Assembly: GCA_934668765.1 (NCBI GenBank)
Contig: CAKUOH010000010.1
Location: 4,957-68,956 of the forward strand
Origin: an uncultured Helicobacteraceae bacterium
GTDB taxonomy: Bacteria; Campylobacterota; Campylobacteria; Campylobacterales; Helicobacteraceae
Length of the DNA: 64,000 nt
Direction of reading: 5' to 3'
The translations under genes and the position numbers were made by a program. The stretch's first letter is position 1. Each line of letters opens with the position of its first letter. Positions 16,064-25,786 of this stretch are shown here, in pieces. Under the pieces are notes generated by a model that was not told the DNA's origin, did no database searches, and saw only the letters and a list, made by a program, of their open reading frames with translations.

Positions 16064-17413
16064 CTACTCGCCATTTTCATCGTCATTTACTTCATCTCTT
16101 AGTCGCGTTATTTTTAGCTTTTTGATTCGCATTCCATCGATTTCTAGCACTTCATAGTTAAAGTCGCCCTCCACCACGCTATCCCCCACAAGCGGTTCTT
16201 TGCCAAGTAGATTAAATACATATCCACCGATAGTTACTTGCTCTACCTCATCGCCAAATGTCGTGTGAATCTGCTCTCCAATCGTATCTAAATCAAGCAT
16301 TCCATCGACTTCATAAGTGTGTGCGTCAATCTCTTTAATATCCTCAATCTTTTTATCGTGCTCATCGGAAATATCGCCCATAATCTCTTCGATAATATCC
16401 TCCATTGTAAGCAGTCCAGCCGTCCCGCCATACTCATCGACAACTAACGCCGTGTGAATTTGTTTTTTATTCATTTTCATTAGCACATTTGAAATAGAGC
16501 TTGATTCAGGCACGATGATTAGTTCGCGGACAAGTTTTGATAAATCGCGCTTATTTTTAGCATCTGTGTCAATAGTCGCTTGAAGCAAGTCGCGGATATG
16601 AATCATTCCCACCACATTGTCCTTGCCCTCTTTGCAGTAAGGATAACGCGTGTGATTCGTATCACGGACAATTTGGATATTTTCCTCATAGGAATTATCA
16701 TCAAAAAGGCACACGATGTCTTTTCTAGGCGTCATAATCTCTTTTGCCGTTGTATCGCTAAAATCCACAGCATTTTTTAGAATCTCACTCTCTATCGAAT
16801 CCAAATATCCGCCTTTTAGACTTTCCCCTATGATGATTTTGATTTCTTCATCGCTGTGGGCGTTTTCGTTTGATTCGCTTACCTCAATGCCGATTCGCCG
16901 TAAAAAAAAGCCACTCATCATCTCAAAGCTCTTTATCACAGGGAAAAATACATTGCGAAACAAATACAGCGGACGCGCCACAAAAAGCGTGGATTGCTCA
17001 GCTTTGGCAATCGCAATGGACTTTGGCACAAGCTCCCCAAATACGATATGCAAAAATGTGATAATCGTAAAAGCAATGACAAAGCTAATAGAATGAAGCA
17101 AAATCGTATTATCCCCAAAAAATCCACCAAATGCCTTGTAAAGCACCTTTGCAATGGCTGGCTCACCAAGCCACCCAAGTGCAAGCGATGAAAGCGTGAT
17201 TCCTAGCTGTGTGGCGGAGAGATAAGTATCAAGCGACTTTGTGATTTTCAAAGAAAGCTTTGCATTTGCTTTATTTTTCTTTGCTAACTCTTCAAGTTTG
17301 GAGCGTCTAACCTTTACAATCGCAAACTCCGAGAGAACAAAAAACCCATTCAACGCGACAAAAAACAATGCCAATATTATCATTAGCAACTGACTCGGCG
17401 AACTATCCAACAA
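16064..17413 (-). CDS. CNNM/CorC-family membrane protein (DUF21, CBS pair, CorC_HlyC domain)
   Basis: 449 residues. Residues about 1-190 hold three or four membrane spans of the DUF21 domain (LALFFVALNGFFVLSEFAIVKVRRSKLEEL; LSSLALGWLGEPA; HIVFGELVPKSIAI). Two CBS domains follow (EIMTPRKDIVCL; VVDEYGGTAGLLTMEDIIEEI), then the C-terminal CorC_HlyC domain (TYEVDGMLDLDTI, VEQVTIGGYVFNLLG). Members handle Mg2+/Co2+ efflux; the old name hemolysin is misleading. ATG at 17413. Stands between divergent kdsB and the GtrII-like gene. Confidence 0.88.
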   Translation of the reverse strand: MLDSSPSQLLMIILALFFVALNGFFVLSEFAIVKVRRSKLEELAKKNKANAKLSLKITKSLDTYLSATQLGITLSSLALGWLGEPAIAKVLYKAFGGFFGDNTILLHSISFVIAFTIITFLHIVFGELVPKSIAIAKAEQSTLFVARPLYLFRNVFFPVIKSFEMMSGFFLRRIGIEVSESNENAHSDEEIKIIIGESLKGGYLDSIESEILKNAVDFSDTTAKEIMTPRKDIVCLFDDNSYEENIQIVRDTNHTRYPYCKEGKDNVVGMIHIRDLLQATIDTDAKNKRDLSKLVRELIIVPESSSISNVLMKMNKKQIHTALVVDEYGGTAGLLTMEDIIEEIMGDISDEHDKKIEDIKEIDAHTYEVDGMLDLDTIGEQIHTTFGDEVEQVTIGGYVFNLLGKEPLVGDSVVEGDFNYEVLEIDGMRIKKLKITRLRDEVNDDENGE

Positions 17414-17531
17414 TAATCCTTTTGCTTGTAGATTTAATGATTTTTCATAAAAAAGCGCAAAAATTATAGCTTAAAATAAAAATTCTAACCTTAAAAGGCA
17501 TTTTTTAATGTCCCTTTGGGCTAAAAGTCGC

Positions 17532-17537
17532 TAGAAT
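17532..17537 (+). promoter_or_regulatory. -10 element of kdsB promoter
   Basis: TAGAAT preceded by GTCGC, 45 bases before the kdsB ATG at 17582, which has its own AAAGGC ribosome site. Confidence 0.45.
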
Positions 17538-17581
17538 TTCGCAATTTTTTACAAAAATCACCCTAAATTTAAAGGCAAAAT

Positions 17582-18403
17582 ATGATAATAATCCCAGCAA
17601 GACTGCAATCCACAAGGTTGCCAAATAAACTTTTGCTCCCATTAAAAGGAATCCCGCTTATAATCCACACGGCAAAAAATGCCGAAAAAATCGATGATAC
17701 AATCGTGGCGTGCGATAATGAGGCGATTTTAGAAGTCTGCAAAGCGCATAAGATTCACGCGGTTTTGACTTCGCCGCTACATTCAAGTGGCACGGATAGA
17801 TGCGCAGAAGCCGCACGGGAGCTTGATTTGCCCCGCAATGAGATTGTGATAAATTTGCAAGGCGATGAGCCATTTTTAGAAGAAAGCGTGATAGATTCGC
17901 TAATAGATTCAATGCGCCACACGCATTTTATGGCAAGCTGTTATAAAGGCATAAGCAAGGCGGAGGCACTTGATTCAAATCTTGTCAAAGTCGTAGTAAG
18001 CCAAGATAATTTCGCGCTATATTTTTCGCGCAGTGTAGTGCCTTTTGAGAGAAATTCAGCAGAAAATACCCCACCCCAAACCCCTCCCGCAAGGGGAGGG
18101 GCTTACATTGATTCCCCCTCCCTTGCGGAGGGGGACAAAGGGGGTGGATATTCTAATTTTAAAACCACAAATTCATCACTAGAATACAATGGACACATAG
18201 GAATCTATGGCTTTTTTGCGTGGAGTTTGGAGGAATTTTGCGCTTTGCCAAAATCGCCATTAGAATCCATTGAAAAATTAGAACAACTCCGCGCTCTGTG
18301 GCACAGAAAAGAGATTTTTATGACAAAAGTAGAAACCAAATCAATCGGCATTGACACGGAGGCAGACTACAAAAACGCACAAAAAATTATGGGAGATTTG
18401 TAA
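17582..18403 (+). CDS. kdsB: 3-deoxy-manno-octulosonate cytidylyltransferase with in-frame repeat insertion
   Basis: Activates Kdo as CMP-Kdo for the lipopolysaccharide core. N-terminal IIPARLQSTRLPNKLLLPLKG (nucleotide-binding loop), then IVACDN, SGTDRCAEAA, INLQGDEPF and the later GHIGIYGF are all typical. The family has about 240-250 residues; this has 273. The surplus is residues about 162-188 (NTPPQTPPARGGAY...PSLAEGDKGGG), encoded by a family A palindrome at 18069-18147 and placed between SRSVVPFER and the YNGHIGIYGF block, a loop in the family. Since kdsB is normally essential for outer-membrane assembly, the enlarged enzyme is presumably functional. Confidence 0.93.
   Translation: MIIIPARLQSTRLPNKLLLPLKGIPLIIHTAKNAEKIDDTIVACDNEAILEVCKAHKIHAVLTSPLHSSGTDRCAEAARELDLPRNEIVINLQGDEPFLEESVIDSLIDSMRHTHFMASCYKGISKAEALDSNLVKVVVSQDNFALYFSRSVVPFERNSAENTPPQTPPARGGAYIDSPSLAEGDKGGGYSNFKTTNSSLEYNGHIGIYGFFAWSLEEFCALPKSPLESIEKLEQLRALWHRKEIFMTKVETKSIGIDTEADYKNAQKIMGDL
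18069..18147. repeat. Family A palindromic element inside kdsB
   Basis: CCCCACCCC, CCCCTCCCGCAAGGGGAGGGG, then CCCCCTCCCTTGCGGAGGGGG and GGGGGTGG. Same coding strand and same frame as the MMPL-gene copy (10085-10162), giving the shared peptide NTPPQTPPARGGA. Confidence 0.95.
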
Positions 18404-19576
18404 ATGAAAATCATTGATTTAAAGCCGCTAGATAAGGACGCGCTAGAAAATATCGGGTTAGAATGGCACACGGACGCCGATAGGACGCCATATATCGCAA
18501 ATGAAGCAGTGGAGATTAGCAAGGCAGAAGCGGAGGCGTTTTATAACGCAGGGAATGAGCTTTATGATATGTTTGTGGAGGCTGGGGAATTTGTCATCAA
18601 AAACAATCTCTTTTTTGAGCTAGATATTCCTACAATGCTAATTGATAGCATAAAGCAAAGCTGGGAAAATGAAGTGCATTGGCATATTTATGGGCGATTT
18701 GACTTTGCGGGTGGATTTGATGGGAAGCCCATAAAATTGCTAGAATTTAACGCCGATACGCCTACTTTGCTTTATGAATCCGCGCTTATTCAATGGGCAT
18801 TGCTAAAATTCAACAAAATGGATGCCGATTCACAATTCAACGATATTTTTGATGCCATTAGCGATAATTTTAAGCGAATGATTACGCTGGGCGCGGATTT
18901 GGAGCGATTTGATGAAATGTATGAAGGCTGGGGTGTGCTATTTTCTAGTATTCGTGGCAATATCGAAGAAGAGCGCACGACTAGATTTTTGATGGAATGC
19001 GCCAAAAATGCGGGATTAAAGACGGAGTTTGCCTATATTGATGAAGTGATTTTTGATGAAAATAATGGCGCGTATTACGGCGATTGCCAATATGAATTTT
19101 TGTTTAAACTGCTACCTTGGGAGATTATTAGCATTGATGAGCCTGAACTTGCCGTGCTTATAAATAAAATGATTGCAAATAAAAATACGATTTTTCTAAA
19201 TCCTGCATACACGCTACTTTTTCAAAGCAAACGAATGCTAAAAATATTATGGGATTTGTTTCCAAATCACCCGCTCTTGCTTGAATCTAGCTTTGAACCA
19301 CTAAAAAATAAAAAGCAAGTCAAAAAAGTCTCATTTGGGAGAGAGGGCGCAAATGTGGAGATTTTGGACGAGAAAGGCGCGATTTTATCCGCAAAAGGCG
19401 GAGATTATGGCAACTACAAGCCACTTTATCAAGCATTTTATGAGCTAAATAGCCATAAAGGCGCACTCTATCAGCCAAATGTCTTTTTTGCTTATGAATC
19501 CTGCGGACTAGGAATCCGCAAAGGCGGAGAAATAATGGATAATATGTCAAAGTTTGTGTCGCATTATTTGAGGTAG
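18404..19576 (+). CDS. Glutathionylspermidine synthase-like ATP-grasp protein
   Basis: 390 residues with the C-terminal synthetase pattern of glutathionylspermidine synthases: GRFDFAGGFDGKPIKLLEFNADTPTLLYESA, later INKMIANKNTIFLNPAYTLLFQSKRML, and a closing SCGLGIRKGGEIMDNMSKFVSH. The amidase half found in E. coli Gsp is absent, as in many bacterial stand-alone homologues, so the true amide product is unknown. ATG directly follows the kdsB stop, so the two are co-transcribed. The restriction-modification genes begin four bases after its stop. Confidence 0.85.
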   Translation: MKIIDLKPLDKDALENIGLEWHTDADRTPYIANEAVEISKAEAEAFYNAGNELYDMFVEAGEFVIKNNLFFELDIPTMLIDSIKQSWENEVHWHIYGRFDFAGGFDGKPIKLLEFNADTPTLLYESALIQWALLKFNKMDADSQFNDIFDAISDNFKRMITLGADLERFDEMYEGWGVLFSSIRGNIEEERTTRFLMECAKNAGLKTEFAYIDEVIFDENNGAYYGDCQYEFLFKLLPWEIISIDEPELAVLINKMIANKNTIFLNPAYTLLFQSKRMLKILWDLFPNHPLLLESSFEPLKNKKQVKKVSFGREGANVEILDEKGAILSAKGGDYGNYKPLYQAFYELNSHKGALYQPNVFFAYESCGLGIRKGGEIMDNMSKFVSHYLR

Positions 19577-19580
19577 GATT

Positions 19581-20330
19581 ATGCTAAATAACGATGAGCT
19601 AAAAACTCTGCAAGATATAGAGAATAAATACTATATGAAGCCTATCTTAAAAGCCATTAGCGCGGATTTACGCACGGGCAAAATCACACTACAAGATTGC
19701 TTTAATCATCTTTATGAGTATTTGATAGATTCTAAAAATGCCGTAGAAAATCTTATCCAAGAGCGAATCGCAAAATGCGAGATAAAAGACGCTTCTCAAG
19801 CGCGAAAAAGCATAGCAGGTGGGGCATTTTCTAGCCTTATTATTTGGGTGTTTTTGCAAAACAAAGCAAATGGCAATGTCGCCAAAAGTATTTTCATAAC
19901 TTCTAAAATATCGCAAATTCCGCATTATAAAGAACTCTTTTTTATCAAAGTGGGTCAAGAGAGCCAAAAGCCTGATGTAGATTTGGTAATTTATAGTTTA
20001 GATTCTACAAACGAGATTAAAAAATGTTTGATTTTATCCTTAAAAACTTCGTTGCGCGAAAGGGCGGGGCAAACTTACAAATGGAAACTTTTAATGGAAA
20101 TCGCAAACGCAGATTCGGCTATTAAAGAAAAATACGACATTGCTTATAATCCGCCTATTTTGCCCCTTGTATGCTTTGCGACGGTGAATTTTTATAATGA
20201 AATCAATAATCCACAGCATAGGGGAATGTTTAAGTTTTTTGACTGCGCCTTTATTGGCAAAAATATTAAGACGGGCGGATTTATCAAGCCACTAAGCCAT
20301 ATAATCGATTATGTGCGCAAGAATCTATAA
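19581..20330 (+). CDS. Probable type II restriction endonuclease
   Basis: 249 residues, no membrane segments. A PD-(D/E)xK-like core is suggested by KPDVDLVIYS (about 130-139) followed by LILSLKTSLRER (about 148-159), that is PD...SxK, as in several CCGG-type enzymes. The SLKTSLRERAGQTYKWKL run recalls BsaWI-like endonucleases, but that subtype is uncertain. The main support is the DNA methyltransferase starting ten bases after its stop. The pair is wedged between gspS-like and thrB genes that are otherwise housekeeping, typical of an acquired restriction-modification unit. It could alternatively be another nuclease in a defence pair. Confidence 0.7.
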   Translation: MLNNDELKTLQDIENKYYMKPILKAISADLRTGKITLQDCFNHLYEYLIDSKNAVENLIQERIAKCEIKDASQARKSIAGGAFSSLIIWVFLQNKANGNVAKSIFITSKISQIPHYKELFFIKVGQESQKPDVDLVIYSLDSTNEIKKCLILSLKTSLRERAGQTYKWKLLMEIANADSAIKEKYDIAYNPPILPLVCFATVNFYNEINNPQHRGMFKFFDCAFIGKNIKTGGFIKPLSHIIDYVRKNL

Positions 20331-20340
20331 AGAATCCAAA

Positions 20341-21588
20341 ATGTCAAATCTTGCAGAAAATATCAAAGATTTTAGCGCAAAATACGACTTTGCTGGACAA
20401 TCTTATGCCTCAATGTATCCAAATTTGCATAAATACCCCGCTACTATGCTACCTCAAATCGGTGTGGAATTGCTAAAAGATTTTAATGCTAAAAAGACAA
20501 ATTTACTTGACCCGTATTGTGGCAGTGGTAGCAGTTTTGTGAGTGGGTTAGAATACGGGATTAAGGACTTTGTAGGCTTTGATTTAAATCCTTTGGCAGT
20601 GATGATAAGCAGAGCAAGGCTTGAATTTATAGAAACTAGTGAGCTTTTAGCACAAAAAAATCACTTACTAATGCAAATAGAAAACTTGCAAAATCTACAA
20701 AAGCAGGATAATGCACTTGATTCTTCGCCACTATCACACATTACAAACCTTGATTTTTGGATAGAAAAAAACGCACAAAATGATTTGCTTTACATTTTTT
20801 CTCTTGTGAAAAATATCGCTGACAAGCGCATTCAAAATCTTTTTATGCTCACTTTTAGCGAGACATTACGCGAATCTAGCTTTGTGCGAAACAATGAATT
20901 TAAACTTTTTAGAATGAAAGATTATAAATCTTATAAGCCACGCGTTTTTGAGATTTTTATGCGCAAACTTGAATCCATAACGCAAAATTATCTCACATTT
21001 TATCAGCCAAAATTGCGGGGCGTTTCTTTTGATATTTATGCTAGTGCGTTTAAGAAAAGCGACAAAAAATTTGACACCATTCTTACAAGCCCACCTTATG
21101 GGGATTCTAAAACGACCGTGGCTTATGGGCAGTTTTCAACCTTTATCAACGAATGGCTAGGATTTACACAGGCAAGAAAGATTGACGCACAGCTTTTGGG
21201 TGGCAAAAAAGCGCAAAAACTTTATGATAAAACCTGCATAAAAGAGTGTATTAGTGAAATTGCAAAGATTGATAACAAAAGGGCTTTGGAGATTTCAAGT
21301 TTTTATTTTGATTTAGAAAACAGCATTAAATCGCTTGTAAATTCTGTCAATATCGGTGGCAAGGTGTTTTTTGTGGTAGGCAATCGCACGACAAAAAATA
21401 TCACACTGCCAACGGATAAATTTATCGCCGAAGTGTTTTGTGCAAATTGTTTTAGACACATTACCACACTAAAACGCAAAATTTCAAATAAAGCAATGCC
21501 CTATAAAAACTCCCCAACAAACAAAAAAGGCATTTTAGCACGGACGATGAACGATGAGTGCATAATCGTGTGCGAGAAGATAAACTAA
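20341..21588 (+). CDS. DNA methyltransferase (N4-cytosine or N6-adenine type) of a restriction-modification pair
   Basis: 415 residues. SAM-binding motif I is LLDPYCGSGSS (about 55-65) with acidic VGFDLNPLA, and catalytic motif IV is TSPPYGDS (about 249-256). Motif I precedes IV, with a long target-recognition stretch between and after. The TSPPY form is common in N4-cytosine methylases but does not exclude adenine. It would protect host DNA from the adjacent endonuclease. ATG at 20341 chosen; an in-frame upstream start at 20311 lies inside the endonuclease end. An independent transcript is not evident. Confidence 0.85.
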   Translation: MSNLAENIKDFSAKYDFAGQSYASMYPNLHKYPATMLPQIGVELLKDFNAKKTNLLDPYCGSGSSFVSGLEYGIKDFVGFDLNPLAVMISRARLEFIETSELLAQKNHLLMQIENLQNLQKQDNALDSSPLSHITNLDFWIEKNAQNDLLYIFSLVKNIADKRIQNLFMLTFSETLRESSFVRNNEFKLFRMKDYKSYKPRVFEIFMRKLESITQNYLTFYQPKLRGVSFDIYASAFKKSDKKFDTILTSPPYGDSKTTVAYGQFSTFINEWLGFTQARKIDAQLLGGKKAQKLYDKTCIKECISEIAKIDNKRALEISSFYFDLENSIKSLVNSVNIGGKVFFVVGNRTTKNITLPTDKFIAEVFCANCFRHITTLKRKISNKAMPYKNSPTNKKGILARTMNDECIIVCEKIN

Positions 21589-21682
21589 AACCAAATAAAA
21601 CCTAAAATATAAACAAGCAATATAAACAATTTTTGTGCGAATCTAAAATCCATAAAAGTCAAAAATCGCAAGATTTTTATGC

Positions 21683-21688
21683 TAAAAT
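21683..21688 (+). promoter_or_regulatory. -10 element of thrB promoter
   Basis: TAAAAT preceded by TTTATGC (extended -10). It lies 29 bases before the thrB ATG at 21717, which has TAAGG at 21706. Confidence 0.5.
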
Positions 21689-21716
21689 TGCGCTTTTTAA
21701 AATTTTAAGGATTACG

Positions 21717-22781
21717 ATGATAGTTAGGATTCCAGCTACTAGTGCGAATTTGGGACCGGGCTTTGATAGCCTAGGACTTGCTTTGTCCCTATACAACGAC
21801 TTTCAAATCAAACCTTCAATCTTGCAAAGCATCAAAATCAAAGGCGAGGGCGAGGGAATCCCAAAGCTAATCAAAGATAATAATTTCATCAAAATTTTCA
21901 AAGAAACCTGCGAGGCGATAGAGAGCGGGGAAATGAGTGATTTGCACAAAAAAGATTCGGCAAAAGATTCGGGCGATTCAAACAAAAGCACCAAAGATTC
22001 ACAGCCTTTAAGCACGAATCTAAAAAATACAAAAACCACAAAAGCCACAAATTTTAAAATTAACCCCGCAAATCCAAAGGTTGCAAATCCCCAAGCCCCA
22101 AAGCCAAACTTCTTGCAAAAAAATTTTAGCTTTTATTTGGAAAATCGCATTCCTATTTCGCGCGGACTTGGCTCGTCATCTGCCGTGATTGTGGGGGCGA
22201 TTGTAAGTGCGTTTCAAATGCTTGGCGCAAAATACACCAAAGATATGATTATAAATCGTGCGTTGAAATACGAAAAGCACCCAGATAATATCACGCCTGC
22301 GGTAAATGGCGGGTTTAATGTCGCTATGCTAAAAAATAATCGCGTTTTTTATATAAAAACAAAGATTTCTAGCGATATTAAGGCTGTGGTGGTGATTCCA
22401 AATAAGCCCATTTCGACAAGGCACTCGCGCAAGGCGATTCCGCGTCAAATCGCTTTGCAAGATGCGATTTTTAATCTCTCACGCGCATCAATGATTGCTT
22501 CGATTTTCGCACAAAAGCGGTGGCAGCTTTTAAAAGTCGTGGGCGATGATAAGATTCACCAAGATTTGCGTATGGGACTGCTTCCCGCACTCTTTTCTGT
22601 GCGAAAGGAAGCAATGAAAAATGGCGCGTTAATGAGCGTTTTATCAGGCAGTGGCTCGACTTTTTTAAACATTTGCTACCGCGATGATGCACCAAAAATC
22701 GCTTCTACTTTGGCAAAAAAGTTTGGCGAATTTCGCGTTTTAGAGCTAGAATTTGATAATAATGGCATAAGTATTTTATAG
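21717..22781 (+). CDS. thrB: Homoserine kinase with a low-complexity insertion
   Basis: Phosphorylates homoserine in threonine synthesis. GHMP kinase motifs: PATSANLGPGFDSLGLAL (6-23), RIPISRGLGSSSAVIVGA (about 144-161) and SVLSGSGSTFLN near the end. The family has about 290-310 residues; this has 354. Residues about 71-133 (ESGEMSDLHKKDSAKDSG..., ending PNPQAP-like text) are a Lys/Asp/Ser/Asn/Pro-rich insert with no recognisable fold, just before the ATP-loop strand. The start at 21717 follows a clear ribosome site; an upstream extension to 21633 would cross the promoter. First gene of a thrB-DUF448-infB-rbfA-rimP order also seen in H. pylori. Confidence 0.93.
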   Translation: MIVRIPATSANLGPGFDSLGLALSLYNDFQIKPSILQSIKIKGEGEGIPKLIKDNNFIKIFKETCEAIESGEMSDLHKKDSAKDSGDSNKSTKDSQPLSTNLKNTKTTKATNFKINPANPKVANPQAPKPNFLQKNFSFYLENRIPISRGLGSSSAVIVGAIVSAFQMLGAKYTKDMIINRALKYEKHPDNITPAVNGGFNVAMLKNNRVFYIKTKISSDIKAVVVIPNKPISTRHSRKAIPRQIALQDAIFNLSRASMIASIFAQKRWQLLKVVGDDKIHQDLRMGLLPALFSVRKEAMKNGALMSVLSGSGSTFLNICYRDDAPKIASTLAKKFGEFRVLELEFDNNGISIL

Positions 22782-22787
22782 TATAAT
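22782..22787 (+). promoter_or_regulatory. Possible internal promoter -10 upstream of the DUF448-infB genes
   Basis: TATAAT preceded by TTATAG directly after the thrB stop. A start of transcription near 22794 would leave a very short leader for the GTG at 22801 but a normal one for the ATG at 22828. Confidence 0.4.
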
Positions 22788-22800
22788 TGCGAGATTTTTG

Positions 22801-23055
22801 GTGGCGGATTTGAAAAAAAAAGCGATAATGCAGCGAATGTGTGTCGCGTGTCGTGAGCGATTCGCACAAGATTTGCTTAAAAGATTGCAGGTAAAAGATG
22901 GCAAGATTGTTGCATTTAGCGGATTTGGGCGGAGCTTTTATCTATGTGAATCTTGCACCAAAACCAAAAATTGCGAAAAAATTTTGCAAAAAATCTTTAA
23001 AACAAATATTACGAATCTAAAGGAGAGTGCGCAAATATGGCAGAGCAAAAAGTAA
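22801..23055 (+). CDS. YlxR-like RNA-binding protein (DUF448)
   Basis: About 84 residues, basic. The RMCVACRERF motif and a later YLCESCTK pair of cysteines mark the YlxR/DUF448 family, found next to infB in many bacteria and thought to bind RNA or aid translation-factor assembly. The start is uncertain: GTG 22801 (used here), TTG 22798 or ATG 22828. A run of nine A (22813-22821) lies between the GTG and the ATG, so slippage there would only affect the longer form. The 3' end overlaps infB by 19 bases. Confidence 0.8.
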   Translation: MADLKKKAIMQRMCVACRERFAQDLLKRLQVKDGKIVAFSGFGRSFYLCESCTKTKNCEKILQKIFKTNITNLKESAQIWQSKK

Positions 23056-25778
23056 AGGTAGCAGACATTGCATTAGAATTAGGAATGCAGACAAAGGAGA
23101 TTTTGGCAAAGGCTGCCGAGATTGACATTACCATTAAAAGCGTCCAAAGTAGCGTCTCACCTGCAGATGCAGAAGTGATTTATAACTATATCGCCACAGG
23201 CAAAGTCCCTGAAAAGCCCAAAACTACGACAAAAACCACCGCCAAAAAAGCCACCAAAAAAACAGCCGAATCTGACAAATCCGCTAAATCCAAAGAAAGC
23301 GCAAAAGATTCGGATAAAGATTCTAAAAAAACCACTGCTAAAAAAACTGCTACGAAAAAAACAACAGAATCCGACAAAGTAGCTAAATCTAAAGAAAGCG
23401 CGAAAGCCACAAAAACCACCAAAACAAAAAAATCAAAAGAAATAGATGAAACACCAAAAGATTCAAGTAAAGATTCGCAAAAATCCGCCGAATCACCAGA
23501 AATAAAACAAGAATCCGCCACCCAAGAAGCAAAAAAAGAAGTTAAAAAGATTGAGACGCGCAAAATTATTATAATCTCAAAAAACACGCAAAGCACACAA
23601 AAAGAAAAATCTACCAAAGAGCAATTAAGCAAGGCGCGGGATTTGCGCGATAAGATTTTGCACCCAAGCGCGGATTTTGGCGATGAAGAAGCACCAAAAT
23701 ACAAATCCAAAAAGGACAGAAAAAAAGAAGCCGCCAAAAAGATTCACACAAATGAGCAAAAGATTGATTTAAATCGCAATTTGGGTGATACGAATATCGA
23801 TGATGACGATGAGGTAATGCTACTTGATATGAGCGATGAAAAAAGCGATGAAAGGCAAGAGAAGCCTGAAGAGCGCATTACCGATAGGATTCATATCCAG
23901 AGGGCAAATCCGTGGTTTTTTGATAGCGTCTCAAGGGAGCGCAAGAAAAAAGGGCGTGGATTTCATAGACGGGAGGCGCAAAAGGCGCAAAGCGAGGCAA
24001 GTGCGCTTAAAAATGACATTATCAAAATCCCCGATGGCATTCGCGTGTATGAATTTGCCGATAAGGTTGGCTTAAAAATCACGGATATTATCTCTACGCT
24101 ATTTAAAATGGGTGAAATGGTAACCAAAAATGACTTTTTGGATGAAATGCGTGTAGAGATTTTAGCAGAGGAATTTGGACTAAAAATCGAAACCACAAAG
24201 GAAAATGAGGCATTAGAATATTTAGAAAACACTGCCGAATCTAGCACCAAAAATCTCATCACTCGCGCCCCTGTGGTAACCATTATGGGACATGTCGACC
24301 ACGGGAAAACTTCGCTTTTAGATTATATCCGCGAATCGCGCATTAGCAAAATGGAGAGTGGCGGAATCACCCAGCACATAGGCGCGTATATGGTAGAGAA
24401 AAATGGCAAGGCAATAACTTTTATCGATACGCCCGGACACGAGGCATTTGCCGCTATGCGTTCGCGTGGGGCGCAAGTAACTGACATCGCTATAATCGTA
24501 ATAGCTGCCGATGATGGCGTAAAAGAGCAGACAAAAGAGGCACTCACTCACGCCAAAGATTCGCAAGTGCAGATGATAATTGCGATGAATAAGATGGACA
24601 AAGAGGGTGCAAATCCCGACAAACTTAAAACCGAAATGGCTGAAATCGGCTATATGCCAAGCGATTGGGGTGGGGAGCTAGACTTTGTGCCTGTGAGCGC
24701 GAAAAGTGGCGCAGGAATCGATGAGCTACTAGATACGATTTTGATTCAAGCTGAGTTGCTTGAATTAAAGGCAGATACACTTGCTAAACCAAAAGCAGTC
24801 GTGTTAGAGGGCAGTTTGGATAAAGGCAAGGGTCCCATTGTAACGGTTATCGTGCAAGAGGGTATTTTAAAAGTGGGAGATAGCGTGGTGGCGGACACTG
24901 CTTATGGTAAGATTCGTGCGCTAATCAAAGATAATGGAGAGCGCGTAGATGAGCTAAAACCATCCGAAGTGGCGATTCTTACAGGGCTAAATGAAGTGCC
25001 AAGCGCAGGGGCGATTTTAGTCGGCATTGAGAGCGAATCTAAAGCAAAAGAATACGCAATGAAGCGCAAATCATACTTACGCACCAAAGAATTAAGCCGT
25101 AGCACAAAGGTTTCACTAGATGAATTAAGCTCCGTTGTCGCAAGTGCGCGCCTAAAACCACTGCATTTAATCATCAAAGCCGACACGCAGGGCAGTTTGG
25201 AAGCTATCAAAGTCTCGCTTGAATCATTAAGCAATAATGAAATCAAAATCAATATCATCGCTTCAAGCGTGGGAAATATCACAGAAAGCGACATTGACAT
25301 AGCCCAAAGCGTCCAAAGCGTTGATGATTGCTATATTTTGGGCTTTAATGTAAAACCACTTGGCAAAATCAAAAGCAAGGCAAAAGAAATTGGCATCTCT
25401 ATTCAAAGCTACTCGGTGATTTATGATTTGATTGATGCAGTAAAGGGCATTGTGGTGGCAATGATGAGCCCGATTGTGGAGGAAGAAATCATCGGCAATA
25501 TCGAAGTTCGCGATATTTTCAGCGTAGGCAAGGGAAGTATAATTGCGGGGTGCTTTGTGGTTGAAGGCATCGTGCATCGTGGGGATAAAGTGCGATTATT
25601 GCGCGGAGCAAAAGTGCTACATTTAGGCAATATCTCATCGCTTAAACGATTTAAAGATGATGTCAAAGAAGTCAGCAAAGGCTATGAGTGCGGGATAATG
25701 CTAGATTCATTTAATGATATAAAAGTCGGCGATAGCTTTGAAGTTATCAAAGAGACTTTCAAACAACAGCAAATATAG
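23037..25778 (+). CDS. infB: Translation initiation factor IF-2
   Basis: GTPase that brings initiator tRNA to the 30S subunit. 913 residues. IF2-N domains: [18 protein letters not shown] at the start and [21 protein letters not shown] (about 335-355). G domain from about residue 418: [21 protein letters not shown]; then domains II-IV. Between the two IF2-N parts lies a Lys/Ala/Thr/Ser-rich linker (about 60-240) with imperfect repeats such as [10 protein letters not shown] and [10 protein letters not shown], encoded by short GATTC/AAAACC-rich repeats. ATG at 23037 overlaps the DUF448 gene. Confidence 0.97.
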   Translation: MAEQKVKVADIALELGMQTKEILAKAAEIDITIKSVQSSVSPADAEVIYNYIATGKVPEKPKTTTKTTAKKATKKTAESDKSAKSKESAKDSDKDSKKTTAKKTATKKTTESDKVAKSKESAKATKTTKTKKSKEIDETPKDSSKDSQKSAESPEIKQESATQEAKKEVKKIETRKIIIISKNTQSTQKEKSTKEQLSKARDLRDKILHPSADFGDEEAPKYKSKKDRKKEAAKKIHTNEQKIDLNRNLGDTNIDDDDEVMLLDMSDEKSDERQEKPEERITDRIHIQRANPWFFDSVSRERKKKGRGFHRREAQKAQSEASALKNDIIKIPDGIRVYEFADKVGLKITDIISTLFKMGEMVTKNDFLDEMRVEILAEEFGLKIETTKENEALEYLENTAESSTKNLITRAPVVTIMGHVDHGKTSLLDYIRESRISKMESGGITQHIGAYMVEKNGKAITFIDTPGHEAFAAMRSRGAQVTDIAIIVIAADDGVKEQTKEALTHAKDSQVQMIIAMNKMDKEGANPDKLKTEMAEIGYMPSDWGGELDFVPVSAKSGAGIDELLDTILIQAELLELKADTLAKPKAVVLEGSLDKGKGPIVTVIVQEGILKVGDSVVADTAYGKIRALIKDNGERVDELKPSEVAILTGLNEVPSAGAILVGIESESKAKEYAMKRKSYLRTKELSRSTKVSLDELSSVVASARLKPLHLIIKADTQGSLEAIKVSLESLSNNEIKINIIASSVGNITESDIDIAQSVQSVDDCYILGFNVKPLGKIKSKAKEIGISIQSYSVIYDLIDAVKGIVVAMMSPIVEEEIIGNIEVRDIFSVGKGSIIAGCFVVEGIVHRGDKVRLLRGAKVLHLGNISSLKRFKDDVKEVSKGYECGIMLDSFNDIKVGDSFEVIKETFKQQQI

Positions 25779-25786
25779 GCAAAATA

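Noticed and set aside
23186..23737. 183-codon frame antisense to infB
   Set aside because: By-product of the Lys/Ala/Thr-rich linker; reads as Phe/Val/Leu/Ser-rich noise with no start signal.
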